Shown in pieces: positions 29,632 to 37,643 of a DNA stretch of 64,000 nucleotides (its first letter is position 1; each line of letters begins with the position of its first letter). This DNA is from Thalassovita gelatinovora (lineage in GTDB: Bacteria; Pseudomonadota; Alphaproteobacteria; Rhodobacterales; Rhodobacteraceae). The translations under genes and the position numbers were made by a program. Location: contig NZ_CYSA01000003.1 of assembly GCF_001458355.1 (NCBI RefSeq), positions 231,754-295,753 of the forward strand. Direction: 5' to 3'. The notes under the pieces were generated by a model. That model ran no database searches. It was not told where the DNA came from and was given only the letters and a program-made list of their open reading frames with translations.

Positions 29632-30836
29632 ACCGAGTAGTGATAACTGGCGCGGGGACGATCAACGCGCTTGGCCATACGGTTCCGGCCACGCTGGACG
29701 CCATGAAAGAAGGCCACTGCGGCATCAGCGACTTGGAATTCCGCGATGTGGACCGATTGGCGATCAAGATCGGCGGCCAGGTCAAGGGGTTCGAAGCGGA
29801 AGGTCGTTTCAACCGCCAGCAAATGACGCTTTATGACCGCTTCACCCAATTCACCTTGGTCGCAGCAGAAGAAGCCATGGCGCAGGCCGGGTTGGAATTC
29901 GTTGGCGAACTGGCCGCCAAGGCTGGTGTCGTGCTGGGTACCGCAGGTGGTGGCGTGTCGACCTGGGATGACAATTACCGCGCCGTATACGAAGAAGGGA
30001 AGAACCGGGTTCATCCTTTCGTCGTGCCCAAGCTGATGAACAACGCCGCAGCCAGCCACCTGAGCATGAAATATAACCTGAAAGGCCCGACCTTTACCGT
30101 GTCGACGGCTTGTGCGTCTTCGAACCACGCGATGTCGCAGGCGTTCCAGATCGTGCGATCCGGCATGTCCAAGGCGATGGTCACCGGTGGATCGGAATCG
30201 ATGCTGTGTTTTGGCGGCGTGAAAGCATGGGAAGGTCTGCGGGTGATGTCAAAAGACGCCTGCCGTCCATTCAGCGCCAACCGCAACGGCATGGTTCAGG
30301 GCGAAGGTGCAGCCATATTTGTCTTCGAAGAATATGAACATGCCAAGGCGCGCGGGGCCGATATCTTGTGCGAAGTGGTGGGCTTTGCCATGACTTCAGA
30401 CGCTTCAGATATTGTGATGCCGTCGAAACAGGGGGCCGCGCGGGCCATGTCTGGCGCGTTGCAGGATGCCGGGATCAATGCCGGTCAGGTCGGATATATC
30501 AACGCCCACGGAACCGGCACGGCGGCAAATGACAAAACCGAATGTGCGGCGGTTGCCGATGTGTTCGGCCCCCATGCCGACAAGCTGATGATATCGTCGA
30601 CCAAGGCGATGCATGGCCATTTGATCGGCGCCACGGGGGCTGTCGAATTGTTGGCCTGTATCATGGCACTGCGTGAAGGGGTGGTCGCACCGACCATCGG
30701 GTACCAAGAATTCGACCCCGAATGCGCCTTGGACGTGGTGCCGAACGACGCACGCGAAGCGAAAATCGATTTCGCACTGTCTAACGCGTTTGCTTTTGGC
30801 GGCTTGAACGCGGTCTTGGCCTTGAAAAAGGTCTGA
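29628..30836 (+). CDS. Beta-ketoacyl-ACP synthase II-like (FabF family)
   Basis: A 402-residue ketosynthase that would elongate acyl chains on the neighbouring ACP. The catalytic triad is visible: Cys162 in STACASSNHA, His294 in NAHGTGTAANDKTE and His331 in MHGHLIGATGA. Length and motifs fit FabF; the dedicated context argues that it is not the housekeeping enzyme. It overlaps the ACP gene by four bases and ends 47 bases before a strong terminator, closing the lpxD-acp-KAS unit. Confidence 0.87.
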   Translation: MNRVVITGAGTINALGHTVPATLDAMKEGHCGISDLEFRDVDRLAIKIGGQVKGFEAEGRFNRQQMTLYDRFTQFTLVAAEEAMAQAGLEFVGELAAKAGVVLGTAGGGVSTWDDNYRAVYEEGKNRVHPFVVPKLMNNAAASHLSMKYNLKGPTFTVSTACASSNHAMSQAFQIVRSGMSKAMVTGGSESMLCFGGVKAWEGLRVMSKDACRPFSANRNGMVQGEGAAIFVFEEYEHAKARGADILCEVVGFAMTSDASDIVMPSKQGAARAMSGALQDAGINAGQVGYINAHGTGTAANDKTECAAVADVFGPHADKLMISSTKAMHGHLIGATGAVELLACIMALREGVVAPTIGYQEFDPECALDVVPNDAREAKIDFALSNAFAFGGLNAVLALKKV

Positions 30837-30883
30837 TAGCGCCCCCCGTATCCCAATCGCATTGAAATCCGGTCAGAAACGCA

Positions 30884-30913
30884 AAAGGCCGCCCCAAGGG
30901 GCGGCCTTTGTTG
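30884..30913. terminator. Bidirectional intrinsic terminator
   Basis: An AAAGGCCGCCCC/GGGGCGGCCTTT hairpin with an AA loop, T-rich on both sides, between the ketosynthase gene and the convergent ialB-like gene. Confidence 0.85.
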
Positions 30914-30929
30914 TATTGGGTCGCGCCGA

Positions 30930-31541
30930 TTACTGCGCTTCGACCTCGGTCACCATATCATACCCGGCGGTAAAGCCCTTCAAAGACATATCGACCAAAA
31001 CACGTTGATCGGGGGCGACGAAGGGCACGATCGAAAGCGTCGCTTTGGCACCTCGTTTGAATTCTGCAATATCTTCGGCGCGAAATCCGATCCGGGCGTA
31101 GCAACCCAGCCGATCACAGACGGAAAACGGATATCTTTTTCCCGGATTACTATCCACTGCGATGGTCAGTTGAGCCGTCAGCAAGGTTTCCAGCGGCACC
31201 GCGATCATCGCGCCAGCTTCGGCTTCGCCACCATTCTTCAACCGGAACATCCGCACGGTCGCGATCGGGGTGCCGTCTTCACCGTTCAGTTCCTGCATCA
31301 ATTGGCAGGGTTCTTCATCGGTGCCGGTCCGAAGGCATTCCAGGTTCCAATCGCCAGAGGCTTCTCGAATATAGGGTTCAACCGCCACCTCTTCGCCCAG
31401 GCTCAAACCCGGATCGGCGCTTTCGGCAGGGGTGTCGGTCGCAGCATCTGCGGCGGGTGTTTCAGTGCTGTCTTGCGCATATGCCGCCCCGGCAAGGCTC
31501 AGCGCGGCCAGAACGGAAACAATATTCAGAAATTTGGGCAT
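30930..31541 (-). CDS. Invasion-associated locus B (IalB) family protein
   Basis: A 203-residue periplasmic protein: signal peptide 1-22 (ends GAAYA), then an acidic low-complexity linker rich in Ala, Thr, Glu and Asp (about 23-55), then the IalB domain with the WNLECLRT motif, QLMQELNG and SVCDRLGCYARIGF. Four cysteines suggest two disulfides. The family is named from Bartonella erythrocyte invasion but is widespread in non-pathogenic alphaproteobacteria, where its job is unknown. It appears to be a single-gene unit. Confidence 0.83.
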   Translation of the reverse strand: MPKFLNIVSVLAALSLAGAAYAQDSTETPAADAATDTPAESADPGLSLGEEVAVEPYIREASGDWNLECLRTGTDEEPCQLMQELNGEDGTPIATVRMFRLKNGGEAEAGAMIAVPLETLLTAQLTIAVDSNPGKRYPFSVCDRLGCYARIGFRAEDIAEFKRGAKATLSIVPFVAPDQRVLVDMSLKGFTAGYDMVTEVEAQ

Positions 31542-31679
31542 GTTACCCCCATCAATTGCTCGGTTTTCATTGCCATGGCTCTACCATGCCAACGGCGGGC
31601 TGTCAGGCCGGAAAACACCCGCAAATGGGTTGTGGTGGCGAATTCCTGCCAAGCTCAGCAAACATGGGGTGAAATAATA

Positions 31680-31716
31680 AAAAGGGGCCACAAACGGACC
31701 CCTTTTCATTATTTTT
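31680..31716. terminator. Orphan terminator-like hairpin
   Basis: Stem AAAAGGGG (31680-31687) with CCCCTTTT (31699-31706), 11-base loop, followed on the plus strand by CATTATTTTTTTC and on the minus strand by TATTATTTC. No flanking protein gene ends here on either strand, so the transcript it ends is unknown. The minus strand also shows a 42-codon frame starting in the stem (see findings). Confidence 0.5.
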
Positions 31717-31805
31717 TTCTCCCCGTCGGACTGGCCGACTTAGTCATTAATGGAACGCTAGGGCGTTTACCGCGTTCCGTCAACAGGGTTTGCGCCGGGA
31801 CGCTT

Positions 31806-31875
31806 AAAAAATGAACGCCGCCCCGAGATCTGGGGCGGCGCGGTCAACAAGGAGGAAGTCAACCGGCGTCAGTTC
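31806..31875 (-). ncRNA. Candidate small RNA with anti-Shine-Dalgarno stretch and own terminator
   Basis: Read on the minus strand, the sequence has GACTTCCTCCTTGTTGACC just before a strong hairpin (CGCCGCCCC with GGGGCGGCG, 7-base loop) followed by TTCATTTTTT. CCUCCU is complementary to a ribosome-binding site, as in several alphaproteobacterial small RNAs with anti-SD loops. No gene upstream on this strand needs the terminator. The 5' end is not defined; the given end is a guess. No match to a named RNA family is claimed. Confidence 0.4.
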
Positions 31876-31906
31876 CTGTGACATTCCGGTTTTTTCACTG
31901 TGACAT
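31876..31906. repeat. Direct repeat CTGTGACAT, 22-bp spacing
   Basis: CTGTGACAT occurs at 31876-31884 and 31898-31906, same orientation, starts 22 bases apart (two helical turns), 60-90 bases before the HerA-like ATPase start and just upstream of the small RNA candidate on the other strand. It may be a paired regulator site for either transcript. Confidence 0.4.
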
Positions 31907-31965
31907 GAAGAAGTTAACAATGTACTTTGAGGACAGAAGGAATTGCTGAAAAAGAGGGCGGTCGG

Positions 31966-33516
31966 GTGCGAGACAGTATTTTCATTGGCGGTGGCGGCGA
32001 CGATTACAGAGAAAAGCAGGGGCTGACGCTGAAATACGCCAACCGCCACGGATTGATCGCCGGGGCAACCGGCACCGGGAAAACCGTCACCCTGCAAATC
32101 ATGGCCGAAGGCTTTTCCGCCCAAGGCGTGCCGGTGTTCCTATCGGATGTCAAAGGCGACCTGTCTGGATTGGCCGCAGCCGGATCACCGGGTTTCAAAC
32201 TGCATGACGCTTTCATGGATCGCGCCGCTAAGATCGGCTTTGACGATTACAGCTATCAGGCCTTCCCGGTCACTTTCTGGGATCTTTTTGGTCAACAGGG
32301 CCACCCGGTGCGCACCACCGTGGCGGAAATGGGTCCGCTGCTACTGTCTCGGCTGCTGGAACTGTCCGAAGCCCAAGAAGGCATCCTCAACATCGCTTTC
32401 CGGCTGGCCGACGAACAGGGATTGCCATTGCTGGACCTGAAGGATTTGCAGGCGCTTTTGGTCTGGGTCGGGGAAAATCGTGCCGATCTGAGCCTGCGCT
32501 ATGGCAATATCTCGGTTCAGTCGGTGGGCGCGATCCAGCGGCGGCTCTTGGTGTTGGAAAACCAGGGGGCAACGCAGCTGTTCGGTGAACCCGCGCTGAA
32601 CCTGTCCGACCTGATGCGCACCGATCTGGATGGGCGCGGCCGGATCAACATTTTGGCCGCCGACAAATTAATGGGCTCGCCTCGGCTTTACGCGACTTTC
32701 CTGCTGTGGCTGTTGTCGGAACTGTTCGAAGAACTGCCCGAAGTGGGCGACCCGGATAAACCCCGGCTGGTGTTTTTCTTCGACGAGGCGCATCTGCTGT
32801 TCGACGACGCGCCCAAAGCACTGGTCGACAAGGTCGAACAGGTTGCACGGCTGATCCGGTCCAAGGGGGTGGGGGTCTATTTCGTCACCCAGAACCCGGC
32901 CGATGTGCCCGAAGATGTTCTGGGCCAACTGGGCAACCGGGTTCAACATGCCTTGCGCGCCTTTACCGCGAGGGATCGTAAGGAATTGCGGCTGGCGGCG
33001 GAAACCTATCGCGACAATCCCCGTTTTGACACCGAAGAAGCGATCCGCGAGGTCGGCGTCGGCGAAGCGGTGACGTCGTTTCTGCAAAAGAAAGGCGTGC
33101 CGGGTATTGTCGAACGCACTCTGATCCGGCCGCCATCGTCACAACTGGGACCGATTGATGAAGCCGAACGCAAAGCGCTGATCGATGCTTCGCCCATCGC
33201 CGGAAAATACGAAGTGCTGAACGACCGCCAATCGGCCTATGAAATTCTGACCAAACGGACACAGGATGCGGCCAAGGCGGCGGAACAGGCCGAACAGCGC
33301 GAAGAACAAGCCGAAGCGATCGAACGCGAATACAAATCCGCACGCCGGTATTCCGGCAGCCGGGTGAAACGGTCAAGTTCCCGCAGCAGCCGCAGCAATG
33401 CGCGTGGCGACACGATTGGCGATGCGCTTGGCAAGGCGTTGGTCAAAGAACTGCGCGGCACCACAGGCAAGCGGATCGTGCGCGGCATATTGGGTGGTTT
33501 GTTCGAAGGGAAGTAA
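31966..33516 (+). CDS. HerA-like/DUF853 ATPase (YjgR family)
   Basis: A 516-residue P-loop ATPase of the HerA/FtsK superfamily. Landmarks are an N-terminal beta strand [11 protein letters not shown], Walker [12 protein letters not shown] (about residues 35-45), [11 protein letters not shown], Walker [16 protein letters not shown], the arginine-finger region [17 protein letters not shown] and a basic Ser/Arg-rich C-terminal linker ([15 protein letters not shown]) before a short glycine-rich end. The GTG at 31966 gives the N-terminus typical of the family; an in-frame TTG at 31927 is an alternative. Cellular role is unknown; it is not linked to a NurA-like nuclease here. Confidence 0.85.
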   Translation: MRDSIFIGGGGDDYREKQGLTLKYANRHGLIAGATGTGKTVTLQIMAEGFSAQGVPVFLSDVKGDLSGLAAAGSPGFKLHDAFMDRAAKIGFDDYSYQAFPVTFWDLFGQQGHPVRTTVAEMGPLLLSRLLELSEAQEGILNIAFRLADEQGLPLLDLKDLQALLVWVGENRADLSLRYGNISVQSVGAIQRRLLVLENQGATQLFGEPALNLSDLMRTDLDGRGRINILAADKLMGSPRLYATFLLWLLSELFEELPEVGDPDKPRLVFFFDEAHLLFDDAPKALVDKVEQVARLIRSKGVGVYFVTQNPADVPEDVLGQLGNRVQHALRAFTARDRKELRLAAETYRDNPRFDTEEAIREVGVGEAVTSFLQKKGVPGIVERTLIRPPSSQLGPIDEAERKALIDASPIAGKYEVLNDRQSAYEILTKRTQDAAKAAEQAEQREEQAEAIEREYKSARRYSGSRVKRSSSRSSRSNARGDTIGDALGKALVKELRGTTGKRIVRGILGGLFEGK

Positions 33517-33585
33517 AGCGCGGGGCAGGGCGACGTTGCCTCGTCGCGCTTGACACGCATCCCCCTAGATCAGGCTAAAACAAGA

Positions 33586-33607
33586 AAAGGGCCCCGAAGG
33601 GCCCTTT
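33586..33607. terminator. Bidirectional intrinsic terminator
   Basis: Perfect 9-bp stem AAAGGGCCC/GGGCCCTTT with a CGAA tetraloop, between the HerA-like gene and the end of the convergent liv operon. Confidence 0.85.
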
Positions 33608-33610
33608 CGA

Positions 33611-34915
33611 TTACTTTTCCGGGATCAGCCCGCGCGGGCTGAACCTGAGCACCAACAGCAGAACCAGCCCCATCGTAAGCAGCCGCATATGCGCGGTGCT
33701 GTCCAAGAGATGCGCCTTCAGCGCGCTGTCATCGGCCATGCCGTAGGTGATCACCTGCATCAGAGCCTGCCCCAGAGGTTCAACCTGTACCCAGAGGAAC
33801 CAGATCAGGAACCCGCCCAGAACCGCGCCCAGATTGTTGCCCGATCCGCCGACGATCACCATCACCCAGATCAGGAAGGTAAAGCGCAACGGCTGGTAGG
33901 TGCCCGGCGTCAACTGACCGTCAAGCGTGGTCATCATCGCCCCGGCGATGCCGCAGACGGCCGACCCAAGAATGAAAACCTGCAGGTGGCGCCGGGTCAC
34001 ATCCTTGCCCATCGCTTCGGACGCGACTTCGTTATCGCGGATCGCCCGCATCATCCGGCCCCAAGGCGAATGCAGTGCCTTTTGCGCCATCCACAGCAGG
34101 ATCAGCAAAACAACGGTGAAAAGCCCGGCATAGAGCAGTTTGACCCAAAGCGTCGAAGCGGTGGTCGCGGTCAGTCCGAAGCTGGTCGCGCGATCGACGA
34201 AGGCGGTGCTTTGTTGCAGATCAATTTCATAAGGAACCGGACGGGGCAGGCCGATCACATTTTTCACGCCACGCGCCAGCCAATCTTCGTTTTTCATCAC
34301 CGCGATGATAATTTCGGCGATCCCCAGCGTTGCAATGGCCAGATAATCCGAACGCAGACCAAGCGCGGTCTTGCCGATGATCCAAGCTACACCGGCCGCA
34401 AGCAGCCCGCCCACGGGCCAAGCCAGCACTACCGGCAGGCCCAGCCCGCCAATATTGCCCGCCATCGCCGGATTGATCGCTTCAACAGCTTCCACCGCCG
34501 GGTCGAACACCCAGCGATAAAGGAAAAAGCCCACCACCAAGATCGCCAACATCGCCAGCGTCCGTGCCTTTCCCTTGGCAAGCCTTGCATAGCTCAGGAC
34601 CGCCGCCACCACGGTCGCCGCCCCCAGAACCAGCGCCAGAAGAATGCGGAAGCCACCCGCACTCCATGCCTCGGGCAATGGATCGGTCGAAACCAGCACG
34701 GTGGCCAGCCCGCCAAGCGCGACAAAGCCCATGATTCCGACGTTAAAAAGCCCGGCAAAGCCCCATTGCAGATTCACGCCCAAAGCCATGATTGCGCTGA
34801 TCAGCCCCATGTTCAGGATTTGCAACGCCGTGTTCCAACTTTGAATCACGCCAGTCAGCACAATCAACAGGCCGACAATGGCGAAAAGCCCGATTTTCTT
34901 GGTCGTATCGGTCAT
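33611..34915 (-). CDS. livM: Branched-chain amino acid-type ABC permease LivM
   Basis: Second permease of the high-affinity importer. The 434-residue membrane protein has about ten hydrophobic segments and the LivM cytoplasmic loop with GRMMRAIRDNEVASEAMGKDVTRRH (EAA-like, contacts the ATPases). A segment near residues 110-165 forms extra helices, making it longer than many homologues. It is the last gene of the operon, overlapping livH by four bases, and ends just before a terminator. Substrate cannot be told from sequence: this family also takes amides and urea. Confidence 0.92.
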   Translation of the reverse strand: MTDTTKKIGLFAIVGLLIVLTGVIQSWNTALQILNMGLISAIMALGVNLQWGFAGLFNVGIMGFVALGGLATVLVSTDPLPEAWSAGGFRILLALVLGAATVVAAVLSYARLAKGKARTLAMLAILVVGFFLYRWVFDPAVEAVEAINPAMAGNIGGLGLPVVLAWPVGGLLAAGVAWIIGKTALGLRSDYLAIATLGIAEIIIAVMKNEDWLARGVKNVIGLPRPVPYEIDLQQSTAFVDRATSFGLTATTASTLWVKLLYAGLFTVVLLILLWMAQKALHSPWGRMMRAIRDNEVASEAMGKDVTRRHLQVFILGSAVCGIAGAMMTTLDGQLTPGTYQPLRFTFLIWVMVIVGGSGNNLGAVLGGFLIWFLWVQVEPLGQALMQVITYGMADDSALKAHLLDSTAHMRLLTMGLVLLLVLRFSPRGLIPEK

Positions 34916-35922
34916 ACTGATTTCCCCTTGAAGAGGCCCGTCGGCTTGAACAGAAGCACGATCACAAGGATTGCGAAACTGACGGCGAATTTATAATCGG
35001 TGGACAAAAGCTGCACCAGACCGTCGGGCGCAAGGTTTTCCGGCAGCAGGTAAGTCAGCACTTTTTTCCAAGCATAGGTGATAGTGACCTCGGAAAAGGC
35101 GATCACGAAACCGCCGGTGATGGCGCCAAGCGGGCTGCCCAGCCCGCCGACGATCGCCGAGGCAAAGATCGGCAGCAGCAGCTGAAAGTAAGTAAACGGC
35201 TTGAAAGTCTTATCAAGCCCGTAAAGCGTACCTGCCACGGTAGCCAGCGCCGCCACGATCAGCCAAGTATACAACACTACCCGTTCAGGGTTGATCCCCG
35301 ACAGCAACGCCAGATCCTCGTTGTCGGAATAGGCACGCATCGATTTACCGGTGCGGGTGCGGTTGAGGAACCAGAACAGCAACGCCACGACGATCAGCGC
35401 GGTGATCACGGTCAATCCTTGCGTGGTCTTGATCGCCAACCCTTCTTGCAGACCGGTCATCTGCTTGAAATCCCGGGCCGAAATGATGAACCGTTCGCCA
35501 TCGGCAAAACGCTGATCGTTCGGCCCGATGATGAAGCGCACCAATCCGTTCATAATGAACATCACGCCCATTGACACGATCACCAGAATGACCGGCTTGG
35601 CCTTTTGTTCGCGGTAGAACTTGTAAACGAGCTTGTCGGTGCCGATCACCAGCGCTGAACAGGCGATAATGCCGAAGGGCAGGGCAAGCAGGGCCGTCGG
35701 TAAGGGGCCCAGATTAAGGCCCATCGACTGAAACCACCATGTTACCAAAACAACCACCATGGTCCCAAAGGCCATGGTGTCGCCATGGGCGAAGTTGGAA
35801 AACCGCAAGATCCCGTAGATCAGAGTGACCCCAAGCGCACCCAGAGCCAGTTGGCTGCCATAGGCGATGGCGGGGATCAGAACGAAGTTGGAAAGCGCCA
35901 CGATGGCGTTGAGAAAATCCAT
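34912..35922 (-). CDS. livH: Branched-chain amino acid-type ABC permease LivH
   Basis: First permease, 336 residues with about eight helices. Typical sequences are LALGALGVTLIYGILRFSNF (near residue 23), RTRTGKSMRAYSDNEDLA and the ends around GGLGSPLGAITGGFVIAF. It follows livF after two bases and overlaps livM by four, so all five genes are tightly packed and cotranscribed. Confidence 0.93.
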   Translation of the reverse strand: MDFLNAIVALSNFVLIPAIAYGSQLALGALGVTLIYGILRFSNFAHGDTMAFGTMVVVLVTWWFQSMGLNLGPLPTALLALPFGIIACSALVIGTDKLVYKFYREQKAKPVILVIVSMGVMFIMNGLVRFIIGPNDQRFADGERFIISARDFKQMTGLQEGLAIKTTQGLTVITALIVVALLFWFLNRTRTGKSMRAYSDNEDLALLSGINPERVVLYTWLIVAALATVAGTLYGLDKTFKPFTYFQLLLPIFASAIVGGLGSPLGAITGGFVIAFSEVTITYAWKKVLTYLLPENLAPDGLVQLLSTDYKFAVSFAILVIVLLFKPTGLFKGKSV

Positions 35923-35924
35923 GA

Positions 35925-36749
35925 TCAGCCCCCAAGGAAAGATTGGCGCACTTCCGGATCGGCCAGCAATTCCTTGCCGGTTCCGGTATGTGCATTGGCG
36001 CCTTGAACGAGAACATAGCCTTTATCCGCGATTTCAAGCGCTTGACGGGCGTTCTGTTCCACCATCAGGACGGAAATTCCGCTGCGCGCCACTTCGATGA
36101 TGCGGTCGAACAATTCGTCCATCACGATCGGACTGACGCCTGCGGTGGGTTCATCGAGCAGCAAAACCTTGGGCTGGGTCATCAGCGCCCGGCCGACCGC
36201 CACCTGCTGGCGCTGCCCCCCCGACAATTCACCCGCCGCCTGATGGCGCTTGTCTTTCAGAATCGGGAACAGGTTATAGACCTGCGCCAAGGTATCGCTG
36301 AAATCATCGGTTCGGATGAACGCACCCATTTCCAGATTTTCCTGAACCGTCATCGATGTGAAGATATTGCTTGTCTGCGGCACGAACCCCATGCCTTGTC
36401 TGACACGCGCCTGCGGGGACAGACGAGTGATGTCCTGACCATCCAATCGCACCGATCCAGCGCGCAGATGCAACATGCCGAAGGTCGCCTTCATCGCGGT
36501 CGATTTTCCAGCACCGTTGGGGCCGACGATGACCGCGATTTCGCCCTTATTCACGGCGATGGTGCAATCATGCAGGATGTCTGGCCCGGTCTTGCCATAG
36601 CCGCCCGTCATGCTATCGCCGATCAGGAAAGCTTCGCCAGTATGTTTGTCCTGTTCGGTTCCGGTATCGACGTTCAATGTTCCGCCACCCGATTTTGTGA
36701 TCGTGCGGTCCTTGTTGCCGCGACCGTCCTGATAGGGGTTGCTGCTCAT
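35925..36749 (-). CDS. livF: ABC importer ATPase LivF, with N-terminal extension
   Basis: Second ATPase of the importer. The core has Walker A GPNGAGKSTAMK, signature LSGGQRQQVAVGRAL, Walker B LLLDEPTAGVSP and the switch histidine region VEQNARQAL. At 274 residues it is about 40 longer than most LivF: before the ABC core there is a hydrophilic, likely disordered N-terminus (starts MSSNPYQDGRGNKDRTITKS). The start codon overlaps the livG end by four bases, supporting the long form. Function of the extension is unknown. Confidence 0.92.
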   Translation of the reverse strand: MSSNPYQDGRGNKDRTITKSGGGTLNVDTGTEQDKHTGEAFLIGDSMTGGYGKTGPDILHDCTIAVNKGEIAVIVGPNGAGKSTAMKATFGMLHLRAGSVRLDGQDITRLSPQARVRQGMGFVPQTSNIFTSMTVQENLEMGAFIRTDDFSDTLAQVYNLFPILKDKRHQAAGELSGGQRQQVAVGRALMTQPKVLLLDEPTAGVSPIVMDELFDRIIEVARSGISVLMVEQNARQALEIADKGYVLVQGANAHTGTGKELLADPEVRQSFLGG

Positions 36750-37528
36750 ACGCCCACCTTGTCTTTATTCTTCAACCCGGTGCCAAGATAGGCTTCGATC
36801 ACCTGATCATTGGCCTTGATTTCAGCAAGGGTGCCTTGGGCCAGAACCTTGCCTTCGGCCATGCAGATCACCGGATCGCAAAGTTTTTCGATAAAATCCA
36901 TGTCGTGTTCGATCACCACGAAGGTGTAACCGCGTTCCTGATTCAACTGCTTGATCGCGTCGGCAATGGTATAAAGAAGGGTGCGGTTCACCCCGGCGCC
37001 AACCTCGTCCAGAAAGACGATCTTGGTATCGACCATCATGGTGCGCCCAAGTTCCAGCAGTTTTTTCTGGCCTCCGGACACCTCTCCTGCCTTCAGGTCT
37101 GCGATATGACCGATGGTGAGGAATTCCAAAACCTCGTCGGCCTTGGCACGCAGCGCGCGTTCCTCGTCAGCGATCCGCTTGCGCCCGAACCAAGTGTTCC
37201 ACAGGGTTTCGCCCGATTGGCCGCCCGGCACCATCATCAGGTTTTCGCGGCAAGTCATGGACGAAAATTCATGCGCGATCTGGAACGTGCGCAGCAATCC
37301 CTTGTGAAACAGCTCATGCGGCGGCAATCCGGTGATGTCTTCGCCATCCATCGTGACCCGACCCGAAGTCGGCGGAAGAACGCCCGCGATCACATTGAAA
37401 AGAGTCGTTTTTCCGGCACCATTCGGACCGATTAGCCCGGTAATGGAGCCCTGTTCGATGGTCAGGGACGCGCCATCTACGGCGTGAAAACCACCGAAAT
37501 GCTTATGGACGTCTTCTACGACGATCAT
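36746..37528 (-). CDS. livG: ABC importer ATPase LivG
   Basis: First ATPase of the importer, 260 residues when started at the ATG at 37528 (protein starts MIVVEDVHKHFGGFHAVDGA). This start has a GGGGGAAAG site; an in-frame ATG at 37570 lacks one. Motifs: Walker A GPNGAGKTTLFN, the LivG-type insertion with LLRTFQIAHEFSSMT, signature VSGGQKKLLELGRTM, Walker B IVFLDEVGAGVN (unusual V for P after DE) and VIEHDMDFIEKL. It follows the binding-protein gene after a hairpin. Confidence 0.92.
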   Translation of the reverse strand: MIVVEDVHKHFGGFHAVDGASLTIEQGSITGLIGPNGAGKTTLFNVIAGVLPPTSGRVTMDGEDITGLPPHELFHKGLLRTFQIAHEFSSMTCRENLMMVPGGQSGETLWNTWFGRKRIADEERALRAKADEVLEFLTIGHIADLKAGEVSGGQKKLLELGRTMMVDTKIVFLDEVGAGVNRTLLYTIADAIKQLNQERGYTFVVIEHDMDFIEKLCDPVICMAEGKVLAQGTLAEIKANDQVIEAYLGTGLKNKDKVGV

Positions 37529-37595
37529 CAAGCTTTCCCCCGTCTTGGCACGGTTTCCGCGCCTTTTCATTATTCTTTAACAGCGGTTATATCAG

Positions 37596-37623
37596 AACAG
37601 CCCGGCAACTGGGCCGGGCTGTT
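37596..37623 (-). terminator. Intra-operon hairpin between livJ and livG
   Basis: A perfect 10-bp stem AACAGCCCGG/CCGGGCTGTT with a short loop and no T tract on the minus strand. It more likely stabilises the livJ mRNA or gives partial termination, raising binding-protein levels over the membrane parts, than ends transcription fully. Confidence 0.6.
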
Positions 37624-37643
37624 CGCATTTTCAAGGCCGGATC

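Larger units (their letters stand above)
31542..31965. other. Hairpin-rich intergenic region between ialB-like and HerA-like genes
   Basis: This 424-bp gap has no convincing protein gene. It holds the ialB-like promoter side, a hairpin with T tracts on both strands (31680-31716), a stronger hairpin whose T tract is on the minus strand (31806-31840), and two direct copies of CTGTGACAT (31876-31906). On the minus strand a TTGACG-N17-TAGCGT promoter-like pair lies between the hairpins, near 31750-31780. Small RNA genes are therefore plausible here. Confidence 0.5.

Noticed and set aside
33689..34996. 435-codon open frame on the plus strand opposite livM
   Set aside because: Composition (Arg, His, Gln rich) is that of an antisense frame of a membrane protein gene; livM is certain.
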